From contig NZ_QPMH01000017.1 in the NCBI RefSeq assembly GCF_003344765.1, positions 1-64,000 on the forward strand: 64,000 nucleotides of DNA, given 5' to 3'. Shown here piece after piece: positions 27,500 to 36,951 of this stretch. This stretch comes from Ferruginivarius sediminum. Its GTDB lineage: Bacteria > Pseudomonadota > Alphaproteobacteria > Kiloniellales > Rhodovibrionaceae. The position numbers were made by a program, and so were the translations under genes. A model generated the notes under the pieces. It did no database searches. It was not told the origin of the DNA and saw only the letters and a list, made by a program, of their open reading frames with translations. The first letter of the stretch is position 1. Every line of letters begins with the position of its first letter.

Positions 27500-28480
27500 A
27501 TGACCGTTCTTCTTACCGGCGCGGCCGGGTTCATCGGCTTTCATGTAGCGAACGCGCTTCTGGACCGTGGCGAGCGTGTTGTCGGCGTCGACAGTGTGAA
27601 CGACTACTACGACCCGGCGCTGAAGCAAGCGCGCCTGGACCGGCTTGAGGGCCGAAACGGCTTCGCGTTTCACCGCCTCGACATCGCCGACCCCGCGCCG
27701 CTGTTCGAACTCGTGGACGCCACTCCGGATATCGAGACCGTGATCCACCTCGCCGCGCAGGCGGGCGTGCGCTACTCGCTGGAAAATCCTTGGGCTTACG
27801 CCGATGCCAACGTGCGCGGACAGATCGGCGTACTGGAAGCAAGCCGCCGGTTGCCCCGGCTGAAGCACATCGTCTATGCCAGTTCCTCCTCGGTCTATGG
27901 TGGCAACACGAAAATCCCCTTCGCCGTCGGCGACCCGGTCGAGCGACCGGTTTCCGTCTACGCCGTCACCAAGCGTTCGGGGGAACTGCTGGCCGATACC
28001 TACGCGCATCTCTACGGCATGGCGCTGACCGGCCTGCGCTTTTTCACGGTCTACGGGCCGTGGGGCCGGCCCGACATGGCGTATTTCAGTTTCACGAAGG
28101 CGATCCTGGAAGGCACCCCCATCCAGGTCTTCAACTCCGGCGAAATGAAGCGCGACTTCACCTACATCGACGACATCGTCGAAGGCGTCCTGGCTGCCGC
28201 CGGACGGCCGCCAAAGCCGGACGACGCGGGACGGGCGCATCGCATCTATAATCTCGGCAATCATCGGGCGGAACCTCTGCCGCGCTTCATCGAGGTGATC
28301 GAGAAAGCCTGCCGGCGCGAGGCGCGCAAGGAACTCGTCGAGATGCAGCCGGGCGACGTCAAGGAAACCTATGCCGACATCGAAGCCTCCCGCCGCGATC
28401 TGGACTTCGATCCGCGCACGCCGATAGACGAGGGCATCCCGCGTTTCGTGGCGTGGTTCCGGGATTACTATGGCGTGTAA
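27500..28480 (+). CDS. UDP-glucuronate 4-epimerase-like NAD-dependent sugar epimerase
   Basis: A 326-residue short-chain-dehydrogenase-fold epimerase. The dinucleotide motif is TGAAGFIGFHVANALL, the catalytic Tyr-x3-Lys is in YAVTKRSGELLAD, and SSSSVYGGNTKIPF is typical of UDP-glucuronate epimerases. Such enzymes make UDP-galacturonate for capsule or lipopolysaccharide in the cytosol. No glycosyltransferase or other polysaccharide gene is adjacent, so its pathway is not defined here. It may be co-transcribed with the phosphate transporter (85-base gap). Confidence 0.83.
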   Translation: MTVLLTGAAGFIGFHVANALLDRGERVVGVDSVNDYYDPALKQARLDRLEGRNGFAFHRLDIADPAPLFELVDATPDIETVIHLAAQAGVRYSLENPWAYADANVRGQIGVLEASRRLPRLKHIVYASSSSVYGGNTKIPFAVGDPVERPVSVYAVTKRSGELLADTYAHLYGMALTGLRFFTVYGPWGRPDMAYFSFTKAILEGTPIQVFNSGEMKRDFTYIDDIVEGVLAAAGRPPKPDDAGRAHRIYNLGNHRAEPLPRFIEVIEKACRREARKELVEMQPGDVKETYADIEASRRDLDFDPRTPIDEGIPRFVAWFRDYYGV

Positions 28481-28575
28481 TCGCAGCGAGTCATCGGTCT
28501 GTGCGCAGAGCCGTGGTACGGTCCGCCGGCGGCCTGGCCGCGCGAAACCCATTCAGCCACCGGCGAGGAAAGGCC

Positions 28576-29535
28576 ATGGCCTCGGCGACATCGAAGAAGG
28601 TCATTTATGCCGCGCTGATCGGCAATGCGCTGATCGCCATCACCAAATTCGCCGCCGCGACGGTGACGGGCAGTTCGGCCATGCTGTCGGAGGGTGTCCA
28701 TTCCCTGGTCGATACCGGTAACCAGGGCCTCCTTCTCTATGGTATCAAGCGCGCTGGCCGCCCAGCCGATGCACGGCATCCCTTCGGCTATGGAATGGAG
28801 CTGTATTTCTGGACCTTCGTGGTCGCCATCCTGATCTTCGGGGTCGGCGCGGGAGTATCGATCTACGAAGGCATCGACAAGCTTGCGCATCCGCATACGG
28901 TCACCAATCCTCTGGTCAACTACGCTGTCCTGGCCGTCGCCATGGTGTTCGAGGGCGTTGCCTGGTGGATCGCCTTCAAGGAATTCCGCGCAACCAAGGG
29001 CGAGCACGGCTACTTCAAGGCCGTACGTGTCAGCAAGGACCCGACTGTGTTCACGGTACTTTTCGAGGACAGCGCGGCGATGCTGGGCCTTGTCGCCGCA
29101 TTCATCGGCATCGCGGCGGGGCAGGCGCTGGGCATGCCCGAACTGGATGCTGTCGCTTCGCTCGTCATCGGCGGTATCCTGGCCGTGACGGCTGCCATGT
29201 TGGCCTACGAGAGCAAGGGGCTGCTGGTGGGTGAGGCGGCGCTGCCGGACGTCGTGGCCGGCGTTCGCGCTACGGCCACGGCCCAGGCGGAGGTGAAGCG
29301 CGTGAACGAGGTGCTGACGATGCACCTGGGTCCGCGCGACGTGCTGGTGAACCTTAGCCTTGACTTCGAGGACGGGATCGCCAGCGAGGTCGTCGAGGCC
29401 GCCGTCACCCGCATCGAGCGGGCGGTCAAGCAGACCCACCCGGAGGTCACGCGCGTGTTCGTCGAGGCGCAGTCCCGGCGCCAGCACGAAACGGCGGAAA
29501 ACGGCGTGGCCGCTGAGTCAGGCGCGGGGACGTAA
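28576..29535 (+). CDS. Cation diffusion facilitator family transporter
   Basis: A 319-residue inner-membrane metal-ion exporter with about six membrane segments and a C-terminal cytosolic domain. HSLVDTGNQ in the second segment supplies the His-x3-Asp half of the transport site. The matching fifth-segment motif is FEDSAAMLG, with Glu-Asp where zinc transporters have His, so the metal may be manganese or iron rather than zinc. The ATG at 28576 has GAGGAAAGG just upstream. The following HAD gene starts eight bases after its stop. Confidence 0.82.
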   Translation: MASATSKKVIYAALIGNALIAITKFAAATVTGSSAMLSEGVHSLVDTGNQGLLLYGIKRAGRPADARHPFGYGMELYFWTFVVAILIFGVGAGVSIYEGIDKLAHPHTVTNPLVNYAVLAVAMVFEGVAWWIAFKEFRATKGEHGYFKAVRVSKDPTVFTVLFEDSAAMLGLVAAFIGIAAGQALGMPELDAVASLVIGGILAVTAAMLAYESKGLLVGEAALPDVVAGVRATATAQAEVKRVNEVLTMHLGPRDVLVNLSLDFEDGIASEVVEAAVTRIERAVKQTHPEVTRVFVEAQSRRQHETAENGVAAESGAGT

Positions 29536-29542
29536 GGCGGTC

Positions 29543-30232
29543 ATGAAAGAAAGCGAATATCCCCTCGTCGACGACGGCACCTGGTGCGAGATCAAGACCC
29601 ATGTCGACCCCGTCCGAACGCGGGGGCGTCCGGCGCTGTTCCTGGACCGCGACGGTGTCGTGGTGGAGGAGGTCACCTATCTGCACCGGCCCGAAGAGGT
29701 CGCCTTGATCGACGGGGCCGCCCGGCTGATCGCCTCCGCGAATGCGGCGGGCCTGCCCGTCGTGCTGGTGACCAACCAGTCCGGCGTCGGCCGTGGCTAT
29801 TATGGCTGGCAGGATTTCCGCGACACGCAGGCCCGGATCGAGACCGACCTTGCCGCCGCCGGTGCGCGCTTCGACGCCGTGATCGCCTGCCCGTTCACGC
29901 CGGGCGGAGACGGACCCTATGTGCATCCCGACCACCTCGACCGGAAGCCGAACCCCGGCATGCTGCTGCGCGCGGGCCGCTGTATGGGGTTGAACCTTGC
30001 GGCGTCCTGGATCGTCGGCGACCGGGGGCTGGACGTGGTGGCAGGCCGGCGCGGCGGGCTTGCCGGCGGGTTGCACGTATCGACGGGCTTCGGGGCGGAC
30101 TCCGAGGAACGCGATGCCGCGTTGGCGGAGGCCGGCGAGAGTTACACTGTCCTGACCGCGGATTCGATCGCCGGTGCCGGCGCCGTCATCGACGCCTTGT
30201 CGTCGGCGCTGCCGTCCCCGGCGCAAGATTGA
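29543..30232 (+). CDS. HAD-IIIA hydrolase, GmhB-like but lacking the zinc-loop cysteines
   Basis: A 229-residue phosphatase of the histidinol-phosphate/heptose-bisphosphate group. Motif I is FLDRDGVVVEE, motif II VLVTNQSGVGRGYY, the lysine is in DRKPNPGML, and motif IV is WIVGDRGLDVVAG. GmhB enzymes carry a Cys-x-His...Cys-x-Cys zinc loop before the RKP motif. Here that loop reads CPFTPGGDGPYVHPDHLDRK, with one cysteine only, so the zinc site is degenerate and the substrate may differ from heptose 1,7-bisphosphate. The stop codon overlaps a TTGACA that may start the polyamine transporter promoter. Confidence 0.78.
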   Translation: MKESEYPLVDDGTWCEIKTHVDPVRTRGRPALFLDRDGVVVEEVTYLHRPEEVALIDGAARLIASANAAGLPVVLVTNQSGVGRGYYGWQDFRDTQARIETDLAAAGARFDAVIACPFTPGGDGPYVHPDHLDRKPNPGMLLRAGRCMGLNLAASWIVGDRGLDVVAGRRGGLAGGLHVSTGFGADSEERDAALAEAGESYTVLTADSIAGAGAVIDALSSALPSPAQD

Positions 30233-30258
30233 CAACGGCGACGCCAATCGCCTGAATA
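30229..30258 (+). promoter_or_regulatory. Candidate sigma-70 promoter for potFGHI
   Basis: TTGACA at 30229-30234 and TGAATA at 30253-30258 are separated by 18 bp. The element overlaps the stop codon of the upstream HAD gene and leaves a leader of about 95 bases before the binding-protein gene. Confidence 0.45.
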
Positions 30259-30361
30259 ACAGACAAAACAGAACGAGCGGGGTGGCCCTGGCCGGACCGG
30301 ACGGAAATGATGCCGCCGGACGTCGAATCGCCCCGGAACGACGGGATTCTTGGGAGGCAGG

Positions 30362-31462
30362 ATGATCAACGGTTTCCGTAGCGGGCTGGCCCTGTCCGCC
30401 GCCGCGCTTCTGCTGGCGTCGGGCGCGCAGGCGGCCGAGGAGAAGGTCCTCAACGTCTATAACTGGTCGGACTATATCGCCGAGGACACGATTCCGCAGT
30501 TCGAGGAGGAGTTCGGCGTCGAGGTCAACTACGACGTCTACGATTCGAACGAGGTGCTCGAAGGCAAGCTGATGGCCGGCAGCGCCGGCTACGACATCGT
30601 GGTGCCGTCGGATACCTTCTTCGCCCGCCAGATCGAGGCCGGCATCTACCAGAAGCTGGACAAGAGCAAGCTTACCAACTGGGACAACCTCGACGACAAC
30701 ATCCTGCAACAGCTCCAGAAGCTGGATCCGGGCAACCAGTACGGCGTGCCCTACATGTGGGGCACGACCGGCATCGGCTACAACGTCGACATGGTGAAGG
30801 AACGCCTTGGCGGCGAGGTGCCAAGCTCCTGGGATCTGGTGTTCGATCCGGACGTGGTGTCGAAGCTGGCGGATTGCGGCGTGACGATGCTGGATGCGCC
30901 ACAGGAGATGTTTCCGGCCGCGCGCAACTATCTGGGCCTGGATCCGAACTCCAACAGCACGGAGGATCTAGAGAAGGCCGAGGCGCTGCTGGCCGAGATC
31001 CGCCCGCACATCAAGTACTATCACTCCTCTCAGTACGTAAACGACCTGGCCAACGGCGATATCTGCCTCGCCGTCGGCTGGTCCGGCGATGTCTACATTG
31101 CAGCCGACCGTGCCGCGGCCGCCGAGCAGGGCGTCGAGGTGAACTACATCATCCCGAAGGAAGGTGCCCTGCTGTGGCAGGATATCATGGCAATCCCGAA
31201 AGGCGCGCCGCATCCCGAGAACGCGCACAAGTGGCTCAACTTCAACCTTCGCGCCGGTGTCGCCGCGCAGAACGTCAACTACGTGTGGTACGCTTCGGCT
31301 AACGAAGCGGCGCTTGAGCAAGTGGATCCGGAGATCAAGAACAATCCGTCGATCTATCCGCCGAAAGAGGTCATGGAGCGCCTGTACCCAGCACTGGTGA
31401 ACCCGCCGAAGTTCGACCGCTTGCAGACCCGGGCCTGGACGGCGGTGAAGACTGGCCAGTAG
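30362..31462 (+). CDS. potF: Putrescine/spermidine ABC transporter, substrate-binding protein
   Basis: A 366-residue periplasmic protein with a signal peptide (residues 1-24, ending GAQA-AE). The mature start VLNVYNWSDYIAEDTIPQFE and YDSNEVLEGKLMAGSAGYD are the PotF/SpuD pattern, including the serine-aspartate stretch that contacts the polyamine. YMWGTTGIGYN and WSGDVYIA supply further binding-site residues. Length matches the family. It has GGGAGG four bases before the ATG at 30362. The downstream ATPase and two permeases complete the transporter; putrescine is the likeliest ligand. Confidence 0.88.
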   Translation: MINGFRSGLALSAAALLLASGAQAAEEKVLNVYNWSDYIAEDTIPQFEEEFGVEVNYDVYDSNEVLEGKLMAGSAGYDIVVPSDTFFARQIEAGIYQKLDKSKLTNWDNLDDNILQQLQKLDPGNQYGVPYMWGTTGIGYNVDMVKERLGGEVPSSWDLVFDPDVVSKLADCGVTMLDAPQEMFPAARNYLGLDPNSNSTEDLEKAEALLAEIRPHIKYYHSSQYVNDLANGDICLAVGWSGDVYIAADRAAAAEQGVEVNYIIPKEGALLWQDIMAIPKGAPHPENAHKWLNFNLRAGVAAQNVNYVWYASANEAALEQVDPEIKNNPSIYPPKEVMERLYPALVNPPKFDRLQTRAWTAVKTGQ

Positions 31463-31568
31463 CAGGCGCGGCAATATAACCTTCCGGTGCCGGCGCGGCC
31501 CTCCGTTCCTTCGAGTGCGGTGGCCGTGCCGGGCATCCCGGCGCCCCTGGGGCGGAGGACCCAAGCCC

Positions 31569-32726
31569 ATGCCCGAGGCATCCGCGACGGCCGGCACGCT
31601 GGAGCCCTGGCGCGATCCGCAGGCCCGTCCCTATGTGCGAATCGAGGGTGTCACCAAGAGGTTCGGCGAGTTCACGGCCGTCGACGACGTCAGCCTGGAC
31701 ATCTTTCGAAGTGAGTTGTTCGCGCTTCTCGGTGCCTCCGGCTGCGGCAAGACAACCCTGCTTCGTATGCTGGCCGGGTTCGAGCGGCCGACCAGCGGGC
31801 GCATCCTGATCGACGACCAGGACGTGACCGCGATGCCGCCCTACGAGCGGCCGGTCAACATGATGTTCCAGAGCTATGCGCTGTTTCCGCACATGTCGGT
31901 GGAGCAGAATGTCGCATTCGGCTTGAAGCAGGACAGCGTGCCCAAGGCCGAGTTGAAGGCGCGGGTGGGCGAGGCGCTGGAGCTGGTGCAACTCGGCCCT
32001 TGGGCCAGGCGCAAGCCGCATCAGCTTTCCGGCGGCCAGCGTCAGCGGGTGGCCCTGGCCCGCGCCCTGGTGAAGCGTCCCAAGCTTCTGTTGCTGGACG
32101 AGCCGCTGGCCGCGCTGGACAAGAAGCTGCGCGAGAAGACGCAGTTCGAGCTGATGAACATCCAGGATGAGGTGGGCGTCACTTTCGTCGTGGTCACGCA
32201 CGACCAGGAAGAGGCGATGACGCTCTCCACCCGCATGGCGGTGATGGACCGGGGCCGGGTCATGCAGGTCGGCACGCCGAGCGAGGTCTACGAGTTTCCC
32301 AGCACCCGCTTCACCGCCGACTTCATCGGCTCTATCAACGTTTTCGAGGGACGGGTGAGAAGCATCGACGGCGATCTCGTGGTCGTTGAATCGCCCCAAT
32401 TCGGCGGTGAGCTGGAAGTTGCCAGTCAGGCGCGCGTCGCCCAGGGCCAGACGGTTTGGGTGGCGGTCCGTCCCGAGAAGATCTCCATCGCGCCGCGCGG
32501 CGAGGGCGGCGCCAAAGAGGGGCGGCGGCGGAACGCGGCCGACGGCGTGGTCCAGGATATCGCGTATCTGGGCGACACTTCGGTGTTCCGCGTGGATATC
32601 GGCAACGGCACGCTGATCGAGGTGACGCAGACGAACCTTTTCCGCTCCATCGAGCGGCCAATCGACTGGGACGCTCGGGTCACGCTGAGCTGGACCGCCA
32701 ATGTGGGGCTGATCCTGAGCGAATGA
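31569..32726 (+). CDS. potG: Putrescine ABC transporter, ATP-binding protein
   Basis: A 385-residue ATPase. Walker A is LLGASGCGKTTLLRML, the signature is LSGGQRQRVALARAL, Walker B is LLLLDEPLAALDKKLREK, and the switch is VVTHDQEEAM. A C-terminal TOBE domain (WVAVRPEKISIAP onwards) is typical of the polyamine/CUT1-like class. GGAGG lies about ten bases before the ATG at 31569. It overlaps the next gene by ATGA at 32723-32726. Confidence 0.9.
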   Translation: MPEASATAGTLEPWRDPQARPYVRIEGVTKRFGEFTAVDDVSLDIFRSELFALLGASGCGKTTLLRMLAGFERPTSGRILIDDQDVTAMPPYERPVNMMFQSYALFPHMSVEQNVAFGLKQDSVPKAELKARVGEALELVQLGPWARRKPHQLSGGQRQRVALARALVKRPKLLLLDEPLAALDKKLREKTQFELMNIQDEVGVTFVVVTHDQEEAMTLSTRMAVMDRGRVMQVGTPSEVYEFPSTRFTADFIGSINVFEGRVRSIDGDLVVVESPQFGGELEVASQARVAQGQTVWVAVRPEKISIAPRGEGGAKEGRRRNAADGVVQDIAYLGDTSVFRVDIGNGTLIEVTQTNLFRSIERPIDWDARVTLSWTANVGLILSE

Positions 32727-33697
32727 GCGTCGCGGCACGCAAGGAACAGGCGCGGTCTGATGGCAGGGTTTCAGCCCTGGGCAAAGCCACGTGGCGCGCG
32801 CTGCGCCGGCTGCCTTTGAAAGGGCGGAGCGCGGTCGTCGCTGCGCCCTATATCTGGCTGGGCCTGTTCTTCCTGGTTCCCTTCATCATCGTCCTGAAGA
32901 TCAGCCTGTCGCAGATGATCGTCGCGCGGCCGCCGTTCACACCGCTGCTGACCTGGACGGAGGGCTGGTGGCCGCAGGTGCAGGCGTACCTGGACAACTA
33001 CGTCTGGCTGCTGCAGGACCCGCTTTACTGGATCGCCTACCTGAACTCGGTGAAGATCGCGCTGATTTCGACATTGGGGTGCCTGCTGATCGGTTATCCG
33101 ATGGCCTACGGCATCGCCAAGGCGCCGGCGACCGCGCGCACGCTGTTGCTGTTGATGGTGATCCTGCCGTTCTGGACGTCGTTCCTGCTGCGCGTCTATG
33201 CCTGGATCGGCATCCTCAAGCAGAACGGCCTGATCAACAACGTCTTGATGTGGCTCGGCATCATCCCCGAGCCGCTGGCGATGCTGCACAACGATTTCTC
33301 GGTCTATGTCGGCATCATCTACAGCTACCTGCCGTTCATGATCCTGCCGCTCTACGCCAACCTGGAGAAGATGGACGTCTCGCTTCTGGAGGCGGCGGCG
33401 GACCTGGGTTGCAAGCCGTGGAAGGCCTTCCTGTCGGTGACGCTGCCGCTGTCGCTGCCCGGTATCGTGGCGGGGTCGATGCTGGTGTTCATCCCGGCCG
33501 TGGGCGAGTTCGTGATTCCCGAGCTGCTGGGCGGCCCCGACACACTGATGATCGGGCGCGTGCTGTGGAACGAGTTCTTCAACAACCGAGATTGGCCGGT
33601 CGCCTCGGCGGTGACGATCGTCCTGATCCTGGTGCTGGTGATCCCGATCGTGATCTTCCAGCGCCAGCAGGCGAAAACCCAGGACGTGCTGGAATAG
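32723..33697 (+). CDS. potH: Putrescine ABC transporter permease PotH
   Basis: A 324-residue inner-membrane protein with an N-terminal cytosolic tail and about six membrane segments. PFWTSFLLRVYAWIGILK and the EAA-type loop LLEAAADLGCKPWKAFLSVT are characteristic of PotB/PotH permeases. The ATG is coupled to the potG stop by a four-base overlap. It forms the channel with the permease encoded 13 bases downstream. Confidence 0.9.
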   Translation: MSVAARKEQARSDGRVSALGKATWRALRRLPLKGRSAVVAAPYIWLGLFFLVPFIIVLKISLSQMIVARPPFTPLLTWTEGWWPQVQAYLDNYVWLLQDPLYWIAYLNSVKIALISTLGCLLIGYPMAYGIAKAPATARTLLLLMVILPFWTSFLLRVYAWIGILKQNGLINNVLMWLGIIPEPLAMLHNDFSVYVGIIYSYLPFMILPLYANLEKMDVSLLEAAADLGCKPWKAFLSVTLPLSLPGIVAGSMLVFIPAVGEFVIPELLGGPDTLMIGRVLWNEFFNNRDWPVASAVTIVLILVLVIPIVIFQRQQAKTQDVLE

Positions 33698-33710
33698 GGG
33701 CGGGGCGGCG

Positions 33711-34559
33711 ATGGGTCAGCGGCGGTCGATCTTCGTGCTTACCTGCCTGGTCTTCGGCTTCGCCTTCCTCTATGGGCCGATCCTGTCGCTGATCGTCTAC
33801 TCCTTCAACGAATCCAAGCTGGTGAGCGTCTGGGCCGGCTTCTCGACCAAGTGGTACGGCGAGCTGATCCAGAACGAGCAGATCCTCTCCGCCGCTTTCC
33901 TCAGCCTGCGCATCGCCTTTATTACCGCCTGTATCGCCGTCACGTTGGGAACCATGGCGGGCATGGCGCTGGCCCGCTATGGCCGCTTCCGGGGGCGGAC
34001 GCTGTTCACGGGGCTCATAACTGGCCCGCTGGTGATGCCGGACGTCATCATCGGCATCTCGCTGCTGCTGCTGTTCGTGACCTCGGCGGAGTGGCTGGGC
34101 ATACCCGGCAGCCGGGGCATGCCCACCATCATCATCGCGCACGCCACCTTCTGCCTGGCCTATGTCGCCGTCATCGTGCAGTCCCGGCTGTCCAGCGTCG
34201 ATGTGTCGATCGAGGAGGCGGCGCTCGACCTTGGCGCGCGGCCCTGGAAGGTGTTCTTCACGATCACGTTGCCGATCATCGCACCCGCGCTGGTCGCCGG
34301 CTGGCTGCTATCCTTCACGCTGTCGCTGGATGATCTCGTCATCGCGTCGTTCGTCTCGGGGCCGGGATCGTCCACACTGCCGATGGTGGTGTTCTCCAAG
34401 GTGAGGCTTGGGGTCAGCCCCATGATCAACGCGCTGGCCACGATCATTGTCGCCATCGTCACCGTTGCTGTCGTGATCGCCGGCGTCCTGATGCACCGCG
34501 CGGAGAATCGGAGGCAGGCGGACATACAGCAGGCGCTCGCACGGGCGGGGTATCAGTAG
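33711..34559 (+). CDS. potI: Putrescine ABC transporter permease PotI
   Basis: A 282-residue inner-membrane protein of the PotC/PotI type. The first membrane segment is followed by YSFNESKLVSVWAGFSTKWY, and the coupling loop is SIEEAALDLGARPWKVFFTI. FTLSLDDLVIASFVSGPGS is a strong family marker. It is the last gene of the pot operon, and its 3' end overlaps the convergent MATE gene by seven bases (34553-34559). Confidence 0.9.
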   Translation: MGQRRSIFVLTCLVFGFAFLYGPILSLIVYSFNESKLVSVWAGFSTKWYGELIQNEQILSAAFLSLRIAFITACIAVTLGTMAGMALARYGRFRGRTLFTGLITGPLVMPDVIIGISLLLLFVTSAEWLGIPGSRGMPTIIIAHATFCLAYVAVIVQSRLSSVDVSIEEAALDLGARPWKVFFTITLPIIAPALVAGWLLSFTLSLDDLVIASFVSGPGSSTLPMVVFSKVRLGVSPMINALATIIVAIVTVAVVIAGVLMHRAENRRQADIQQALARAGYQ

Positions 34560-35914
34560 GTTTTCGCCGACGCGACTGCCCGTTCCAACGCCGGATAGCA
34601 CCAGCCCAGCGTCACGCCCCGCGCGGCGAGGAAGATCATCAGCGCCAGCCACAGGCCGTGATTCTCCAGCAACGGGATCAGCGCCCGGCAGGCCAGGAGA
34701 TATATGGCCAGCGAGATCAGCATCGCGTTGCGCATGGCCGTCGTCCGGGTCGCGCCGATGAAGATGCCGTCGAGCTGGAACGCCCATATCGAGGCGAAGG
34801 GCGAGGCGATCATCCACGGCAGGTAGGCCAGGGCGGCGGCCCGCACCTCCGCCAGTGAGGTGAACCACGACACGATGAGCGGCCCGCCGATGGCCAGGCT
34901 CAGCGAAACCCCCGCCGCCAGGGCGAGGGCCCAGAGCGTGGATGTCCGGACCGCCTGGCGCAATGCGTCGCGGCTGCGCGCGCCCACCGCGCTGCCGACC
35001 AGGATCTCGGCGGCATGGGCGAAGCCGTCCAGGCCGAAGGACAGGAAGTTCTGCAGTTGCAGGAGGATGGCGTTTGCGGCCAACCGCGTCTCGCCCATCT
35101 CGGCACTGCGGGCAGTGAAATAGGCGAAGGCGAAGATCAGCGTCAGGGTGCGCACGAAGATGTCGCGGTTGACGCGGAACAGGGCGACCATCCGTTCCCG
35201 CGCCACGATACGCGCCCACGACCAGCGCCCGCCCTCGCGGTGCAGGATCACGGCGCAGAGGCCAAGACCCATCGCTGCGGCGGCGATCTCGGCCAGCAGG
35301 CTGGCCAGGGCCACGCCCTCGATAGTCCAACCCAGCGCGACCACGAACCACAAGTCCAGGACGATGTTGATGCCGTTCAGCGTGATCTGCAGCACGAGCG
35401 CGTGCTTCGCCCGCTGTGTGCCGAGCAGCCAGCCCAGCACGGTGTAGTTCACCAGGGCGAAGGGCGCGCTCCAGATCCGGATCGCGTAGTAGTCGCCGGC
35501 CAGGACCTCCACCTGCTGGCTGGCGTCCACCAGATGGAAGGCCAGCAGGCCGATGGGCCACTGCAAAACGATCAGCATCAGTCCCAGACCGACCGCCAGA
35601 AGCAACGGGCGGGCAAGCGTGGCGCGCAGTTCGTGCATGTCACCGGCGCCGAAGGCCTGCGCGGTGAAGCCGGTGGTGCCCATGCGCAGAAAGCCGAAAC
35701 CCCAGTAGAGGAAGCTGAAGATCAGCGAGCCGATGGCCACGCCGCCGATATAGGCGGCATCCGGCAGATGCCCCATCACGGCCGTGTCCACCGCGCCCAG
35801 AAGCGGCGTCGACAGGTTCGACAGGATGATCGGCAGCGCCAAACGCCAGACGCGGGAATTCCATTCGCGTCCCGGACCCGCCGGCGCCGCCACCGAGTGT
35901 TCCTTCTCTGCCAT
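34553..35914 (-). CDS. MATE family efflux transporter, DinF-like
   Basis: A 453-residue inner-membrane protein with about twelve hydrophobic segments in two homologous halves. LALPIILSNLSTPLLGAVDT near the N-terminus is the MATE signature, and the DinF-like group is suggested by GFLRMGTTGFTAQAFGAGD. Such proteins export organic cations or other compounds using Na+ or H+. The substrate is unknown. I used the ATG at 35914; a GTG at 35920 would add two residues. It is convergent with the pot operon. Confidence 0.83.
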   Translation of the reverse strand: MAEKEHSVAAPAGPGREWNSRVWRLALPIILSNLSTPLLGAVDTAVMGHLPDAAYIGGVAIGSLIFSFLYWGFGFLRMGTTGFTAQAFGAGDMHELRATLARPLLLAVGLGLMLIVLQWPIGLLAFHLVDASQQVEVLAGDYYAIRIWSAPFALVNYTVLGWLLGTQRAKHALVLQITLNGINIVLDLWFVVALGWTIEGVALASLLAEIAAAAMGLGLCAVILHREGGRWSWARIVARERMVALFRVNRDIFVRTLTLIFAFAYFTARSAEMGETRLAANAILLQLQNFLSFGLDGFAHAAEILVGSAVGARSRDALRQAVRTSTLWALALAAGVSLSLAIGGPLIVSWFTSLAEVRAAALAYLPWMIASPFASIWAFQLDGIFIGATRTTAMRNAMLISLAIYLLACRALIPLLENHGLWLALMIFLAARGVTLGWCYPALERAVASAKTY

Positions 35915-36094
35915 CCGCACTTGCCCCCAAGGGTTGCGGCTCAGAGATAACCGCCACGAGGGCGCGTGTCATCGTTCGCCAGACACCGGCGGGTGGGAGG
36001 CCGTCATGCAATGGCACGATGGCGTGCGCGGTTCGGCTGTGCTAGTTCCCCCGGCGAAACACCGGCAACCCCATAGTGGATACGGCTCGCGTTC

Positions 36095-36778
36095 ATGGCG
36101 AATGCGCCCGAAAACAGCATCATCGTCGCAATCGACGGCCCGGCGGCGGCCGGGAAGGGCACGCTGGCCCGGCGGCTGGCGGTCGAGTTCGACCTGGCGT
36201 GCCTGGATACCGGCAGCCTCTATCGTGCGGTCGCCGCGAAGCTGCTGGCCTCGGGTGGCGATCCGGGCGATGAGGCGGCGGGCGCCGCGATGGCGGCCGG
36301 GTTGACGCCGGAAGACCTGGAGCGCCCCGATCTGCGAGGCGAGGGCGTGGGCGAGGCTGCCTCGCAGGTGTCGGCGATTCCGGCGGTGCGCAAGGCACTT
36401 CTGGCGTTTCAGCGCGATTTCGCGCACCATCCGCCGGATGGAAAGCGTGGCGCCGTATTGGACGGCCGGGACATCGGCACGGTCGTCTGTCCGGACGCCT
36501 GCGCGAAGCTGTTCGTGACCGCCAGCCCGGAAGAACGCGCGCGGCGGCGGCACGAAGAGTTGCTTGGCCGCGGCGAGGCGAGTATATATGCGCGCGTTCT
36601 GCAGGATATGCAGGCACGCGATGCCCGCGACGCCCGGCGCGACGCGGCACCGCTGAAGCCGGCTGACGATGCCGATGTCCTCGACACCAGCGAGCTGGAT
36701 GCCGAGACCGCCTTCCGGAAGGCGCGCGACATCGTTGCCCGGAAATGCTTGCATCGCGAGGCGCAGGACCAACATTGA
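36095..36778 (+). CDS. cmk: Cytidylate kinase
   Basis: A 227-residue nucleoside monophosphate kinase that phosphorylates CMP and dCMP. The P-loop is AIDGPAAAGKGTLARRLA, followed by LDTGSLYRAVA, LDGRDIGTVVCPDA (nucleotide recognition) and the lid RRRHEELLGRG. The gene precedes rpsA, a conserved pairing in proteobacteria. The start at 36095 lies beyond a 180-base gap from the divergent MATE gene, which should hold its promoter. Confidence 0.92.
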   Translation: MANAPENSIIVAIDGPAAAGKGTLARRLAVEFDLACLDTGSLYRAVAAKLLASGGDPGDEAAGAAMAAGLTPEDLERPDLRGEGVGEAASQVSAIPAVRKALLAFQRDFAHHPPDGKRGAVLDGRDIGTVVCPDACAKLFVTASPEERARRRHEELLGRGEASIYARVLQDMQARDARDARRDAAPLKPADDADVLDTSELDAETAFRKARDIVARKCLHREAQDQH

Positions 36779-36787
36779 GTCACCCGC

Positions 36788-36809
36788 GGCCCCGGAGACT
36801 TTCGGGGCC
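36788..36809 (+). terminator. Stem-loop between cmk and rpsA
   Basis: GGCCCCG at 36788-36794 pairs with CGGGGCC at 36803-36809 around an eight-base loop, ten bases after the cmk stop. There is no T-run, so it may be an attenuator or processing site rather than a terminator. Confidence 0.45.
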
Positions 36810-36951
36810 GTCGCCGCATTGAAGGGTACGGGGTCCTTTGGCCCCAGGGTCTCCAACACCCGCCCGGCCTTCTTTCGGCACCGGGAAGACCGCCGGAGAC
36901 AACCGGCTGGCCCGAAAAACGACGAGTACGTACGAAAGGAACACGACGAAG

